A DNA stretch of 64,000 nucleotides, taken from the NCBI RefSeq assembly GCF_004341825.1, contig NZ_SMAG01000003.1:124001-188000 (forward strand), in the 5' to 3' direction. The stretch's first letter is position 1, and every line of letters begins with the position of its first letter. This document shows, piece after piece, positions 17,187 to 25,429 of the stretch. A model generated the notes under the pieces. The model was not told the DNA's origin, ran no database searches, and saw only the letters and a list, made by a program, of their open reading frames with translations. Both the position numbers and the translations under genes were made by a program. Origin of the DNA: Hazenella coriacea (GTDB lineage Bacteria; Bacillota; Bacilli; Thermoactinomycetales; Thermoactinomycetaceae).

Positions 17187-18329
17187 ATGAGCAAGAAACA
17201 AAGAAAACCCGATTTCTGGCTAATCTTAATTACTTTTCTTTTATTCGGGTTTGGATTAGTCATGGTATTCAGTACAAGCTACTATAAAGGATTAACTGAA
17301 TATCAGGACTCCTACTATTTTTTTAAAAAACAATTAAGCTTTGGCGTAATTGGACTCATCCTCTTTTTTATTGTGTCAAATATCCCTTATTCTTTTTATC
17401 GAAAACATGTCGGATTGATAACACTTTTTTGTTTGCTCTCATTAGTCATTGTACTAATTCCTGGTCTAGGGGAGTCAAGAAATGGCGCCACCCGATGGCT
17501 TGATCTCGGTTTCTTCTCTTTCCAACCTTCTGAATATGTGAAAGTGGGTTTAGTTATCTACACAGCTTCAATCATGGTGAAAAAACAGGAAGTGATCGAC
17601 CAATTTCGCCGTTCTGTCATTCCCCCATTAATTGTGATTGGACTGTTTAGCTTACTTTTAGTCTCTCAACCCCATTTTAGTGCCATTGTAATTATATTCG
17701 GAACCTGCCTAACGATGATCTATTGTTCGGGTGTCAGAATAAAGCCTCTGATCACTCTCCTACTCGTCACTATTCCGATCTTAGTAGCGGTTATGTTATT
17801 AGCTGACTATCGATTGGATCGCGTTTTTACTTTGCTTGATCCATTGAGTGATCCCAAAGGACGCGGATATCAAATATCTAATTCTTTAATGGCGATTGGT
17901 CCAGGAGGATTAACTGGAGCAGGTCTCGGAAATAGCATTCAAAAAATGGATTATTTACCTGAGGCTCATACGGACTTTATTTTTTCAATCATTGCTGAGG
18001 AAATGGGCTTTATCGGTAGCGCACTATTGATCTGTCTTTATATTCTCTTTGTATTTAGAGGTGTCATCATCTCATTACAAGCCCCAGATCAATTTGGTAC
18101 CTTGTTAGGAATTGGTATCGTGACACTAATTTCGCTGGAAGCCTTATTCAATCTTGGTGTTGTGACTGCCATTGTCCCAGTGACTGGAGTTCCTCTACCT
18201 CTGATTAGCTATGGGGGGACAGCTCTGATGATCAAGCTATTTTCTCTGGGTGTTTTATTGAATATTTCTCGCTCTCGAGTTAAGAAAGGGGCAGCGACTG
18301 CGAAGAATGTAAGTGCAACACCGCTATAG
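17187..18329 (+). CDS. SEDS-family protein, FtsW/SpoVE-like
   Basis: 380 residues, about ten membrane segments. Motifs: ESRNGATRWLDLGFFSFQPS (about 103), MDYLPEAHTDFIFSIIAEEM (about 255) and LPLISYGGTALM (about 350). The LPEAHTDFIF form is more FtsW/SpoVE-like than RodA-like. It would flip or, more likely, polymerise lipid II-derived glycan at the septum or in the spore cortex. AAAAGGAG precedes the ATG. It is monocistronic and outside any division cluster, so I leave the gene symbol open (FtsW, SpoVE or a second RodA). Confidence 0.82.
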   Translation: MSKKQRKPDFWLILITFLLFGFGLVMVFSTSYYKGLTEYQDSYYFFKKQLSFGVIGLILFFIVSNIPYSFYRKHVGLITLFCLLSLVIVLIPGLGESRNGATRWLDLGFFSFQPSEYVKVGLVIYTASIMVKKQEVIDQFRRSVIPPLIVIGLFSLLLVSQPHFSAIVIIFGTCLTMIYCSGVRIKPLITLLLVTIPILVAVMLLADYRLDRVFTLLDPLSDPKGRGYQISNSLMAIGPGGLTGAGLGNSIQKMDYLPEAHTDFIFSIIAEEMGFIGSALLICLYILFVFRGVIISLQAPDQFGTLLGIGIVTLISLEALFNLGVVTAIVPVTGVPLPLISYGGTALMIKLFSLGVLLNISRSRVKKGAATAKNVSATPL

Positions 18330-18423
18330 TCACTAAGAATCAATCAAGTAAAAGTAGGGAGACCGATGTTTATCCTTAAAACATCGACTCCTAAACTGCT
18401 CACAGCAACACAACTAAAAGCTT

Positions 18424-18891
18424 TTAATCTTTTTTCAAAAGATGAACAAGGTCAATTCCTTCTTTGGTTCCTGTTTCTTTGACAATCCGAAAACCGTATT
18501 TTTCATATAAATGAATAGCAGGCTTATTTGCTTTAGCAGTAGCAACTTCCCACTGATCGATTTGCGGCAAACTTAATACATGGGAAAGCAAAGCAGTGGC
18601 AATACCATTTCGGAAATACAAAGGATCAACAGCAAGGCGGTGTATATCACAGATGCAATGATCGTAGATTTTGTAAGAAATCAAACCAGCTAATTGATCT
18701 CGGATCATATAGCCAACCCATGTCTCTCCTGCAGATCGAACCTGTTCAGACGTTTCATGTAAAGGGGGCAAATTCATATTTTTAATATATTCAGCTTCAA
18801 CTAAATAAGCTTTCTTCTGGATCTCCATCACACGAGATAAAAGGTGCTCATCCTCTAGGTGTACAGGTACTAACATTCTTATTCCCCTCAC
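18424..18891 (-). CDS. GNAT-family N-acetyltransferase
   Basis: 155 residues. The acetyl-CoA pyrophosphate-binding motif A is LAVDPLYFRNGIATALLSHV (about 87-106), followed by NKPAIHLYEKYGFRIVKETG, the usual motif B. Substrate unknown. It overlaps or abuts the ferredoxin gene upstream (4-base gap), so the two are likely co-transcribed. Confidence 0.82.
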   Translation of the reverse strand: MRGIRMLVPVHLEDEHLLSRVMEIQKKAYLVEAEYIKNMNLPPLHETSEQVRSAGETWVGYMIRDQLAGLISYKIYDHCICDIHRLAVDPLYFRNGIATALLSHVLSLPQIDQWEVATAKANKPAIHLYEKYGFRIVKETGTKEGIDLVHLLKKD

Positions 18892-18895
18892 TTTT

Positions 18896-19195
18896 CTAAC
18901 TAGTTTCTTTCATTGGTACGATTTCAATCAATAAATCACCTTGAACATAGGTTTGACAAGCTAAGCGATATCCAATATCTACTTGCTTATCTAAACGAAC
19001 CGTTTCTTGGGTAGTGGGTAGATTTAGACCTTCTTCACCTTGTACCACTTTCATCTGACAAGTTCCACACCTTCCACTTGTACAGCGAAAAGGAAGCGGA
19101 ATCCCTCGGGAAGCAGCTTCCAACAATAGATTGGCTCCTGTCGGAACTTCCATTTGATAAGTGACCCCTTCGATTTGAATCTTAACTTGATGCAT
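18896..19195 (-). CDS. 2Fe-2S ferredoxin (plant/adrenodoxin-like fold)
   Basis: 99 residues. Cluster ligands are seen in RCTSGRCGTCQMKV (CxxxxCxxC, Cys at about 38, 43, 46) and a fourth cysteine in YRLACQTYV near 82. The beta-grasp 2Fe-2S fold is typical; such ferredoxins transfer electrons to oxygenases or other oxidoreductases. No obvious redox partner is adjacent. The ATG at 19195 has GGAGGGAG upstream. Confidence 0.9.
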   Translation of the reverse strand: MHQVKIQIEGVTYQMEVPTGANLLLEAASRGIPLPFRCTSGRCGTCQMKVVQGEEGLNLPTTQETVRLDKQVDIGYRLACQTYVQGDLLIEIVPMKETS

Positions 19196-19259
19196 GTCGC
19201 TCCCTCCTGTTTCTACAAATATACTACAACCTCATCTAGATAAATGTCTTCACTACAGC

Positions 19260-19293
19260 AAAAACCATCACCTTCTATTGATGATGGTTTTAT
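19260..19293 (-). terminator. Terminator of the dedA-like gene
   Basis: Minus-strand stem AAAACCATCA / TGATGGTTTTT with a short loop and T-run. It lies about 60 bases past the stop at 19354. Confidence 0.75.
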
Positions 19294-19353
19294 ATTTTGA
19301 AGAGAAATAACTTGTATGTAAGGAAAAGTTATTTGCTTCCCCTCAAACTCTCT

Positions 19354-19965
19354 TTATTTCGAATGTAGTGATTTCTTCTGATTAACCTTGATATAAACCC
19401 CAATCCCAATTCCAACGACTGGTAAGACACATAACAGAGCCTTCCAACCATATTGATGTAACAGAACAAAAACCATTTCCCAGTTGGCACCTAAGATATA
19501 ACCTAAGCCTATGAAGGTTGCACACCAAACAATAGCTCCTGTATATGCATAGATGGCAAAGCGATGGAAAGACATCTTAGCGATTCCTGCTAGATATGCA
19601 GTGACATGACGTACCCCAGGAATAAAGTAACCTACAAAAAGTAACCAATTACCATATTTTCTAAATAGCAACTGGGAAATAAGAAGCCTTCGTCGAGTTA
19701 TAAAAAACTTTTTTCCATACTTTTTTATAAAGGGATATCCAAGACGTTGTCCTAATATATAACTGACGGTAATCCCGCTCGCTGAACCAAGCAAAGCACT
19801 TATATAAGTGAAGGGGAGATTCAAGCTACCAATCGAAGCGAGATAACCAATAAAAGTCATCATAATTTCATCAGGTAAAGGCAACCCAACGATCCCTAAA
19901 ACTAAGAAAAGAAAAATACCTATATAACCATATTGTTGTAACAAATCAATCAAAGATTGTTCCAT
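19354..19965 (-). CDS. DedA/SNARE-associated family membrane protein
   Basis: 203 residues. N-terminal YGYIGIFLFLVLGIVGLPLPDE and later FFITRRRLLISQLLFRKYG then GYFIPGVRHVTAYLAGIAKM carry the DedA family glycine/arginine motifs, here with F(x)GRxxP-type residues reading FIPGVRHV. DedA proteins support membrane homeostasis and include undecaprenyl-phosphate and phosphatidylethanolamine flippases. A specific lipid cannot be assigned. About five to six hydrophobic segments. Confidence 0.88.
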   Translation of the reverse strand: MEQSLIDLLQQYGYIGIFLFLVLGIVGLPLPDEIMMTFIGYLASIGSLNLPFTYISALLGSASGITVSYILGQRLGYPFIKKYGKKFFITRRRLLISQLLFRKYGNWLLFVGYFIPGVRHVTAYLAGIAKMSFHRFAIYAYTGAIVWCATFIGLGYILGANWEMVFVLLHQYGWKALLCVLPVVGIGIGVYIKVNQKKSLHSK

Positions 19966-20076
19966 TGGCCAACCCCGTTTTTTTCCTATACATCCAGAAC
20001 GCTTCTAGAATATCATAATTACACAGTGAAAAAAAGAGTTTACCCTCAATACAAAAGTATGCCAATGGTTCTTTTT

Positions 20077-20817
20077 TTAGTCGACTGTTAGTTTAACCTC
20101 TGGAACCACTTGAATACCATTTAATTTCATGTGATAAAGGAAAACAAGGTCCAGTAGATCAGCGTCATGAGCCATAATCCCCAATTGTTCTGCTTGTTCA
20201 ACAGGAATATCATAGGTACGAACGTGGGATTGTGGAATAATGATCTGAACATCAGCATTTTTCTCATTGGCAAGCAGTTGAATTCCCATCGCATTTTGAT
20301 AGATGCATAGATCTGTACAATCCCCAATCATTAAGAAAAGGGGAGTTTCTTTAGTAAAGACTTGTTCCAACCACTCATGAAAACGAATGCCATCTGCATT
20401 GACCCCAAACATGCCACTGGTAGCATTTTTGTGAAAAATATTCACACCTGGTTGTTGAGCAAATGTTTGTAAAGGGTGAACAACTTCAGCCTCATCCGTT
20501 TCACGCACACAATGGGGAGGAAATGTTGAAAATTCCTTCGCATCCTGTGGATGGTGATCATTCAAAAAAATTACATGATCACTGGACAACCCTTTTTTCT
20601 GGAGGGCTTCAGCAAGTTGGGCTGAAGGTTGAACCATTTCGTTGACACGCGCACTAGATAGAGCTCCCATCTCACAAAAGCCTTTTAAAATATCTACGAA
20701 AACTAGATAGACATGATCCAATCCTCCCGCCTGTTTGATGAGATCATCGATCGAAACGGAAGGGACTTGTTGCATATGCTTGGACATATAATTGATGAAA
20801 ACGTTTGCTTTTTCCAT
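20077..20817 (-). CDS. Isochorismatase-family cysteine hydrolase, nicotinamidase-like
   Basis: 246 residues. The catalytic triad elements of the family are visible: VFVDILKGFC (Asp near residue 42), FHKNATSGMFG (Lys near 130) and GDCTDLCIYQNAM (Cys near 171). A metal-site region NDHHPQDAKEFSTFPPHCV near 86-104 resembles nicotinamidases, which use Asp and two His for zinc. It would convert nicotinamide to nicotinate in NAD salvage. It is longer at the N-terminus than PncA (helical 28-residue extension). Alternatives are other amidohydrolases of the superfamily. Confidence 0.78.
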   Translation of the reverse strand: MEKANVFINYMSKHMQQVPSVSIDDLIKQAGGLDHVYLVFVDILKGFCEMGALSSARVNEMVQPSAQLAEALQKKGLSSDHVIFLNDHHPQDAKEFSTFPPHCVRETDEAEVVHPLQTFAQQPGVNIFHKNATSGMFGVNADGIRFHEWLEQVFTKETPLFLMIGDCTDLCIYQNAMGIQLLANEKNADVQIIIPQSHVRTYDIPVEQAEQLGIMAHDADLLDLVFLYHMKLNGIQVVPEVKLTVD

Positions 20818-20904
20818 TTAAATCTCTCCTCTGTTTGAATCATGGAGGGCTCACTCTTCGCTCTCATCTTACCAAACTAGATGCAAACGGGAAAGGTTTG
20901 AACT

Positions 20905-21969
20905 CTAGACGTAGTTGGTTAGTTCCACTACTTTTTGTTGGTTTAAACCTTTGATCACTTCTACAAGAAGACGAACCGTATTCTCCAAATCACTTTTACT
21001 AATCATCGATACATGACTATGAATATATCTAGCTGCTACACCTACCACCAAAGAAGGAACACCACTCTTGAAAAGATGAAACTTACCAGCATCTGTTCCC
21101 CCACCTAACATGGTATCCACTTGATAAGGGATATTATTTTTTTCTGCTGTCTCAATCACAAAATCCCTCAGGCGTATATTAGGAATCATTGATGCATCTA
21201 GAAAAGTAATTAACGCTCCTTGACCCAGTTTCGGTTTATTAGAAGATTCACTACCAGGAGAGTCTTGAGCAATCCCAACATCTAGGGCAAATGATACATC
21301 AGGCTCAACTACATAAGGCGCTGTATTAGCCCCGCGTAATCCTACTTCTTCTTGAACAGTTGTCCCTGCAATCAAAGTATTTGGATGGTTTTCGTAAGCA
21401 AGCTGATGAAGTACTTCCATCGCTAGATAGCAACCAACTCGGTTATCTAATGCTTTTGCCAAAATCGTGTCACCATCTGGCATGATTTCAAAGGGGCAAA
21501 TGGGGACAATAGGGTCACCAATCCGAATCCCCCACTCTTTCACTTGTTCATCACTATGTGCACCAATATCAATAAACATTTCGCGAATCGGAACAATTTT
21601 ATTTCGTTCTTCTGGAGTTAAAACATGTGGTGGTCTTGAACCAATCACCCCTGTATAAACCCTTTTTTCTGTAACGATCGAAACTCGTTGAGATAATAAG
21701 ACTTGACTCCACCAACCACCCAAAGGCGCAAAACGAAGGTATCCACCTTTCGTAATTTCAGTCACCATAAACCCTACTTCATCTAAATGACCTGCTATTA
21801 AAATACGCGGATTCCCACTCTCCCCCTTCTTCTCTCCAAAAATACCTCCCATTTGATCGGTAAGGATATTTGTATTTGCCTTTTGCAATTCACGATAGAT
21901 AATCTGGCGAACTTCCTGTTCATAACCAGGTACACCTTTAGCTTCTGTCAACTCTTGCAATAGCTTCAT
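20905..21969 (-). CDS. M42-family metallopeptidase (glutamyl/leucyl aminopeptidase type)
   Basis: 354 residues from the ATG at 21969, which has GTAGGAG nine bases upstream; an in-frame start at 21993 lacks a site. Zinc-site motifs: AGHLDEVGFMV, KALDNRVGCY, TVQEEVGLRGA (catalytic Glu), FALDVGIA, GGGTDAGKFHL and RYIHSHVSMI. These are the cobalt/zinc-dependent dodecameric aminopeptidases (PepA/YsdC/YtoP/FrvX). It degrades small peptides in the cytosol. Which of the Bacillus paralogues it corresponds to is uncertain. Confidence 0.9.
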   Translation of the reverse strand: MKLLQELTEAKGVPGYEQEVRQIIYRELQKANTNILTDQMGGIFGEKKGESGNPRILIAGHLDEVGFMVTEITKGGYLRFAPLGGWWSQVLLSQRVSIVTEKRVYTGVIGSRPPHVLTPEERNKIVPIREMFIDIGAHSDEQVKEWGIRIGDPIVPICPFEIMPDGDTILAKALDNRVGCYLAMEVLHQLAYENHPNTLIAGTTVQEEVGLRGANTAPYVVEPDVSFALDVGIAQDSPGSESSNKPKLGQGALITFLDASMIPNIRLRDFVIETAEKNNIPYQVDTMLGGGTDAGKFHLFKSGVPSLVVGVAARYIHSHVSMISKSDLENTVRLLVEVIKGLNQQKVVELTNYV

Positions 21970-22163
21970 AAAGTCAACTCCTACTCTTATCATCGATTAA
22001 TCCCTAGGATTTGGTAAATCACTTATCATTATGCAATTAAAGTAAAAACTTTAGAAAATGGGTCTTCAGGACTATTGTGGAAATATACAGAAAAGGTATA
22101 TTATTTTATTGAGTAGATGCAATAATTCTACTTAGAACATCGGGTTTATCAAGGAGGACAACC

Positions 22164-23867
22164 ATGAAGAAAAAGATGTTACGTGTATGCTCGATCGCTT
22201 TGGCTGTTAGTTTTGGTTTAGCATCCATCGTGTTGTCAAGCCCTCTTTCTGGTCATGCAGCAGGTACTCCTTCTCCGAACAAAGATGCCACACCCATTCA
22301 AAAAGTCCAAGGCTCCAAACTACTAAGTAATCTTCAAAACAAAATTTCTAAAGTAAATCATTCTGAAAAATTACCTGTCATTATTACTTTTAAAAATCTC
22401 CAACAAACCTCAAATTTACAAGCTTCAAAAGCAAAAGTCCCTTCCTTAAAAGCCAAACACTTATACAAAAACATCCCTGCAATCGCCACTGAGCTAACAA
22501 AATCCGAAATCAATGCTTTAACTGCTTTACCTGAAGTCGTGCAAATTGAATACGATGAGCCGATCCAATCTTTCTCTTCTACTGCAAATCATTGGTATGG
22601 TACACAAAAAGCCCGTACAGATTTTGGTGTAACGGGTGATCGTGATGGATCATTAAATTCTTATTCTAAAAGTGATGTAACGATCGCTGTAATCGATACG
22701 GGAATCGATGCGAGCCATGTCGATTTAGATGGAGGAAAAGTGATTGGTTGGAAAGACTTTGTAAATAATCGTTCCACCCCCTATGATGATCAAGGGCATG
22801 GAACTCACGTTGCTGGAATTGCAGCTGGAGCTGGGGATGGAAACTCTTCCTATGTAGGAGTTGCTCCGGGTGCTGCACTCGTTGGGGTTAAGGTTTTAGA
22901 CTCAAGAGGTAGCGGCTCTATGAGTAATGTCACCGCTGGAATTGACTGGTGTATCTCCAATAAAAGCACCTATGGAATTGATGTAATCAATATGAGCCTT
23001 GGAACGAGCGGGAGTTCGGATGGCTCTGATGCCACTTCATTAGCTACCAACCGTGCAGCTGATGCTGGTATTGTGGTAGCCGTTGCAGCAGGAAACAGTG
23101 GACCTTCTACCAAAACAATCGGTTCCCCTGGAGCTGCCGAAAAAGCATTAACTGTTGGTGCAATGGCTGATCCAGGTGAAAAAGGATTTAATCTTGCCAG
23201 TTTCTCTAGTCGTGGTACGACTGCAGATGGTCGGATCAAACCCGATATTTCCGCTCCTGGTGTAAATATCATGGCTGCTAAGGCTAATAGCGGTAATGGC
23301 TATGTTTCTTATAGTGGGACGAGTATGGCAACCCCTTTTACAGCTGGTGCTGTCGCTTTAATGCTAGATGCTAACCCTAATCTCACTCCAGATCAAGTGA
23401 AATCAACCTTAGCCTCTACAGCCACCGACTTTGGTCCAGCTGGTAAAGATGTGGATTATGGTTCAGGGAACTTAAAGGGTTATGATGCTGTAAAAGCTGC
23501 AGGTGGATATACTGGTGAAGGCCCCGCTCTCCCTGCTCATATGAAAGCACAAGGAACAATCGGTGGATCTGGGTTGAAAGACGAATATACCTTCCAATTG
23601 GACGCTACCTCTACACCTATAGCCATTACGATGATTATGCCTAATTGGAGCTGGTTCCAAGACTATGACTTGTATCTCTTTGACCCTTCTGGTGTACAAG
23701 TAGCAAGCTCCACTAGCTCTAGTCGTCAAGAAACCATCAACTTTACACCAACTGTGACAGGTCAATATACGATTCGTGTCCACTCTTATCTGGGTTTTGG
23801 CAGTGGAAATTACTTCTTTGACTTAAGTGCGAATGGTTCTGGATTAACCCAGACTGTTAATCAGTAA
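22164..23867 (+). CDS. Secreted subtilisin-like serine protease with C-terminal PPC domain
   Basis: 567 residues. A signal peptide (MKKKMLRVCSIALAV to about residue 33) and an inhibitor_I9-like propeptide (about 45-135) precede the S8 catalytic domain. The catalytic triad is Asp178 in VIDTGID, His212 in GHGTHVAG and Ser387 in GTSMATP. The last 100 residues (from about 465) form a pre-peptidase C-terminal (PPC) beta domain with TITGQYTIRVHS-like ending. It would be an exported, self-processing protease. AAGGAGG lies six bases from the ATG. No inhibitor or regulator is adjacent. Confidence 0.93.
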   Translation: MKKKMLRVCSIALAVSFGLASIVLSSPLSGHAAGTPSPNKDATPIQKVQGSKLLSNLQNKISKVNHSEKLPVIITFKNLQQTSNLQASKAKVPSLKAKHLYKNIPAIATELTKSEINALTALPEVVQIEYDEPIQSFSSTANHWYGTQKARTDFGVTGDRDGSLNSYSKSDVTIAVIDTGIDASHVDLDGGKVIGWKDFVNNRSTPYDDQGHGTHVAGIAAGAGDGNSSYVGVAPGAALVGVKVLDSRGSGSMSNVTAGIDWCISNKSTYGIDVINMSLGTSGSSDGSDATSLATNRAADAGIVVAVAAGNSGPSTKTIGSPGAAEKALTVGAMADPGEKGFNLASFSSRGTTADGRIKPDISAPGVNIMAAKANSGNGYVSYSGTSMATPFTAGAVALMLDANPNLTPDQVKSTLASTATDFGPAGKDVDYGSGNLKGYDAVKAAGGYTGEGPALPAHMKAQGTIGGSGLKDEYTFQLDATSTPIAITMIMPNWSWFQDYDLYLFDPSGVQVASSTSSSRQETINFTPTVTGQYTIRVHSYLGFGSGNYFFDLSANGSGLTQTVNQ

Positions 23868-23872
23868 CTTTT

Positions 23873-23908
23873 AAAAGACGCCCTTGATACTTTTAGGGGC
23901 GTCTTTTT
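23873..23908 (+). terminator. Terminator of the subtilase gene
   Basis: AAAAGACGCCCTT / AGGGGCGTCTTTTT stem-loop with T-run, 6 bases after the stop codon. Confidence 0.9.
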
Positions 23909-23919
23909 GCTGAGAAAAA

Positions 23920-24192
23920 TTATATAAGAATATCGAAGTTGTCAGAAGCATCAGCAATAGCCAACTGATTTTCTAGCTTATTAATGACTTGAGCATAGTA
24001 ATTAGAAGCTTGATCCATTTGACCCATTTCCATTAGATCTTTGTAAGTCTGATAGCTTTCTTGTAGCAAACGAAACGTATTTTTGAACTCATCTGGACTT
24101 AATAAAGGGGGACGACCCTCTCCCTCTTCGTTATAAAACATTTTGTATCTTTCTATATAAGCCTCAAATGAGGAAAATTGAGTGTGCATCAT
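23920..24192 (-). CDS. Small hypothetical protein, about 90 residues
   Basis: Not recognised. The likely start is one of two adjacent ATG codons at 24192/24189 with AAAGG about 8 bases before; an in-frame ATG at 24231 has no site. The product is acidic and helical (FKNTFRLLQESYQTYKDLME, then MDQASNYYAQVINKLENQL) with no membrane segment. It is unlike secreted proteins. It converges with the subtilase gene and could be transcribed after the DUF202 gene upstream. Confidence 0.6.
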   Translation of the reverse strand: MMHTQFSSFEAYIERYKMFYNEEGEGRPPLLSPDEFKNTFRLLQESYQTYKDLMEMGQMDQASNYYAQVINKLENQLAIADASDNFDILI

Positions 24193-24282
24193 CCATCTAC
24201 CTTTGCTTAACTTTTTAATTATATGGCACACACCTTAGTTTGCCTGAAGATGAAATCGATTATGCAAACGGTCTATCATCAA

Positions 24283-24648
24283 TCAAAAAAATAATAAATA
24301 AATAAAGAACAAAGCACCTAACAAAATCGTTCCGATACTATATAGCCAAATGGGTGTGACAGAGGTAGTAAACGTTTGTTCATTAATCGTTTTTCTTTTT
24401 CGCAAGTAATCAATCGTTGTATATATAATAATGATTAGGCCGAGAATGATCGAGCCTAATCCAATGAATTGAGCAAAAAGATCAGCTTGTTGATTCACAA
24501 TGAGTGGAGAAAACAAATGCAATCTTGCAGCGACAAATCCTAAACCAATCGTGGCTATAGCAGTTCGAACCCATGCTAAATATGTCCGCTCATTGGCAAG
24601 ATGTTGCTGAATATACTTTGATTCATGGCTAGGCTGTTGAGAATCCAT
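24283..24648 (-). CDS. DUF202 (YidH-like) membrane protein
   Basis: 121 residues from the ATG at 24648 (GGAAAGGA seven bases upstream). The signature LANERTYLAWVRTAIATIG at about 17-36 is that of DUF202/YidH proteins, followed by three hydrophobic segments. Members include components of vacuolar transporter chaperone complexes in eukaryotes; the bacterial role is unknown. Confidence 0.85.
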   Translation of the reverse strand: MDSQQPSHESKYIQQHLANERTYLAWVRTAIATIGLGFVAARLHLFSPLIVNQQADLFAQFIGLGSIILGLIIIIYTTIDYLRKRKTINEQTFTTSVTPIWLYSIGTILLGALFFIYLLFF

Positions 24649-24760
24649 AGACAAATCCTTTCCGACTACTATTTATTCTTTTCTCTTTATTTTACTCTTC
24701 ATTCATTAATAGACTCCCTGGTTATATCAGGCTGTAAATATCATTTTTTACCATACCATA

Positions 24761-24793
24761 AAATAAAAAAAGACCCTACAAAGGTCTCTTTTA
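24761..24793 (-). terminator. Terminator of rnpB
   Basis: Minus strand AAGAGACC-TTTGTAG-GGTCTTTTTTT followed by ATTTTATTT, about 24 bases past the RNA 3' end. Confidence 0.75.
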
Positions 24794-24816
24794 CACGGAA
24801 TGACACAAGCTCTAAT

Positions 24817-25232
24817 GGAAAGCAAACAATAAGCCGAGTTCTGTTCTCCTAGTGGTCATCACGACGGCTTGTACGTCTCCCACCAATGGAGTAGTAATCA
24901 TCTGTCTAGACCATACATTGCTATATGGTTCAAGCGACCTACCCGAGATCGCTGCGGGCAACAGCTGCACGGATGTGCAGATCTCCTATCAGGTCTTGCT
25001 CCGGGTGGGGTTTACCTAGCCAGCATGTCTCCATGCTGCTGGTGCGCTCTTACCGCACCGTTGCATCCTTACCTGTGAGGTAAAAAACCTCCATCGGCGG
25101 TCTACATTTCTGTGGCACTATCCTTAGGGTCACCCCCACCGGTCGTTAACCGGCACCCTGCCCTATGGAGCTCGGACTTTCCTCCCGTGGGACCTTGCGG
25201 TACACCACCGGCGATTACCTTGTTTACTTTCC
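24817..25232 (-). ncRNA. rnpB: RNase P RNA (rnpB), type A architecture
   Basis: The catalytic RNA that matures tRNA 5' ends. Terminal helix P1 pairs GGAAAGUAAACAA (25232 on) with UUGUUUGCUUUCC (ending 24817) over 13 positions. Universal landmarks on the minus strand: GGAGGAAAGUCCGAGCUCC, CAUAGGGCAGGGUGCCGG, CAACGGUGCGGUAAGAGCGC, UAGGUAAACCCCACCC followed by GGAGCAAGACC (tRNA CCA-binding loop), and ACAGAACUCGGCUUA. The GGGCAGGGUGCC and CCACCCGGAGCAAG segments align with E. coli-like type A, not with B. subtilis type B. About 416 nt. Confidence 0.96.
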
Positions 25233-25249
25233 TCTCTTCAACAGACCCT

Positions 25250-25278
25250 ATTATAGCAATTAGAATCGTTTATATCAA
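25250..25278 (-). promoter_or_regulatory. Sigma-A promoter of rnpB
   Basis: Minus strand TTGATA (25278-25273), 17-base spacer, TATAAT (25255-25250), ending 17 bases before the mature RNA 5' end. The region 25279-25429 upstream shows an additional weak hairpin (near 25375-25412) after yqfO but no gene. Confidence 0.85.
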
Positions 25279-25429
25279 TAGGTAGATACTGGTTAGTCTA
25301 TTCCTTAACATCACTCCATCCCAGTTGTGACGATTAAGTAATCATTGCATGTTCAATCAGGCGTCGGAGCTCAATATTCACTTTCTATGAGCTTGCCAGA
25401 GAGTGAACATCCATAGCAATGAATGACCC

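Noticed and set aside
24869-25078. Open frame of 69 codons on the plus strand
   Set aside because: It lies entirely antisense within the RNase P RNA gene; the sequence is explained by RNA structure.
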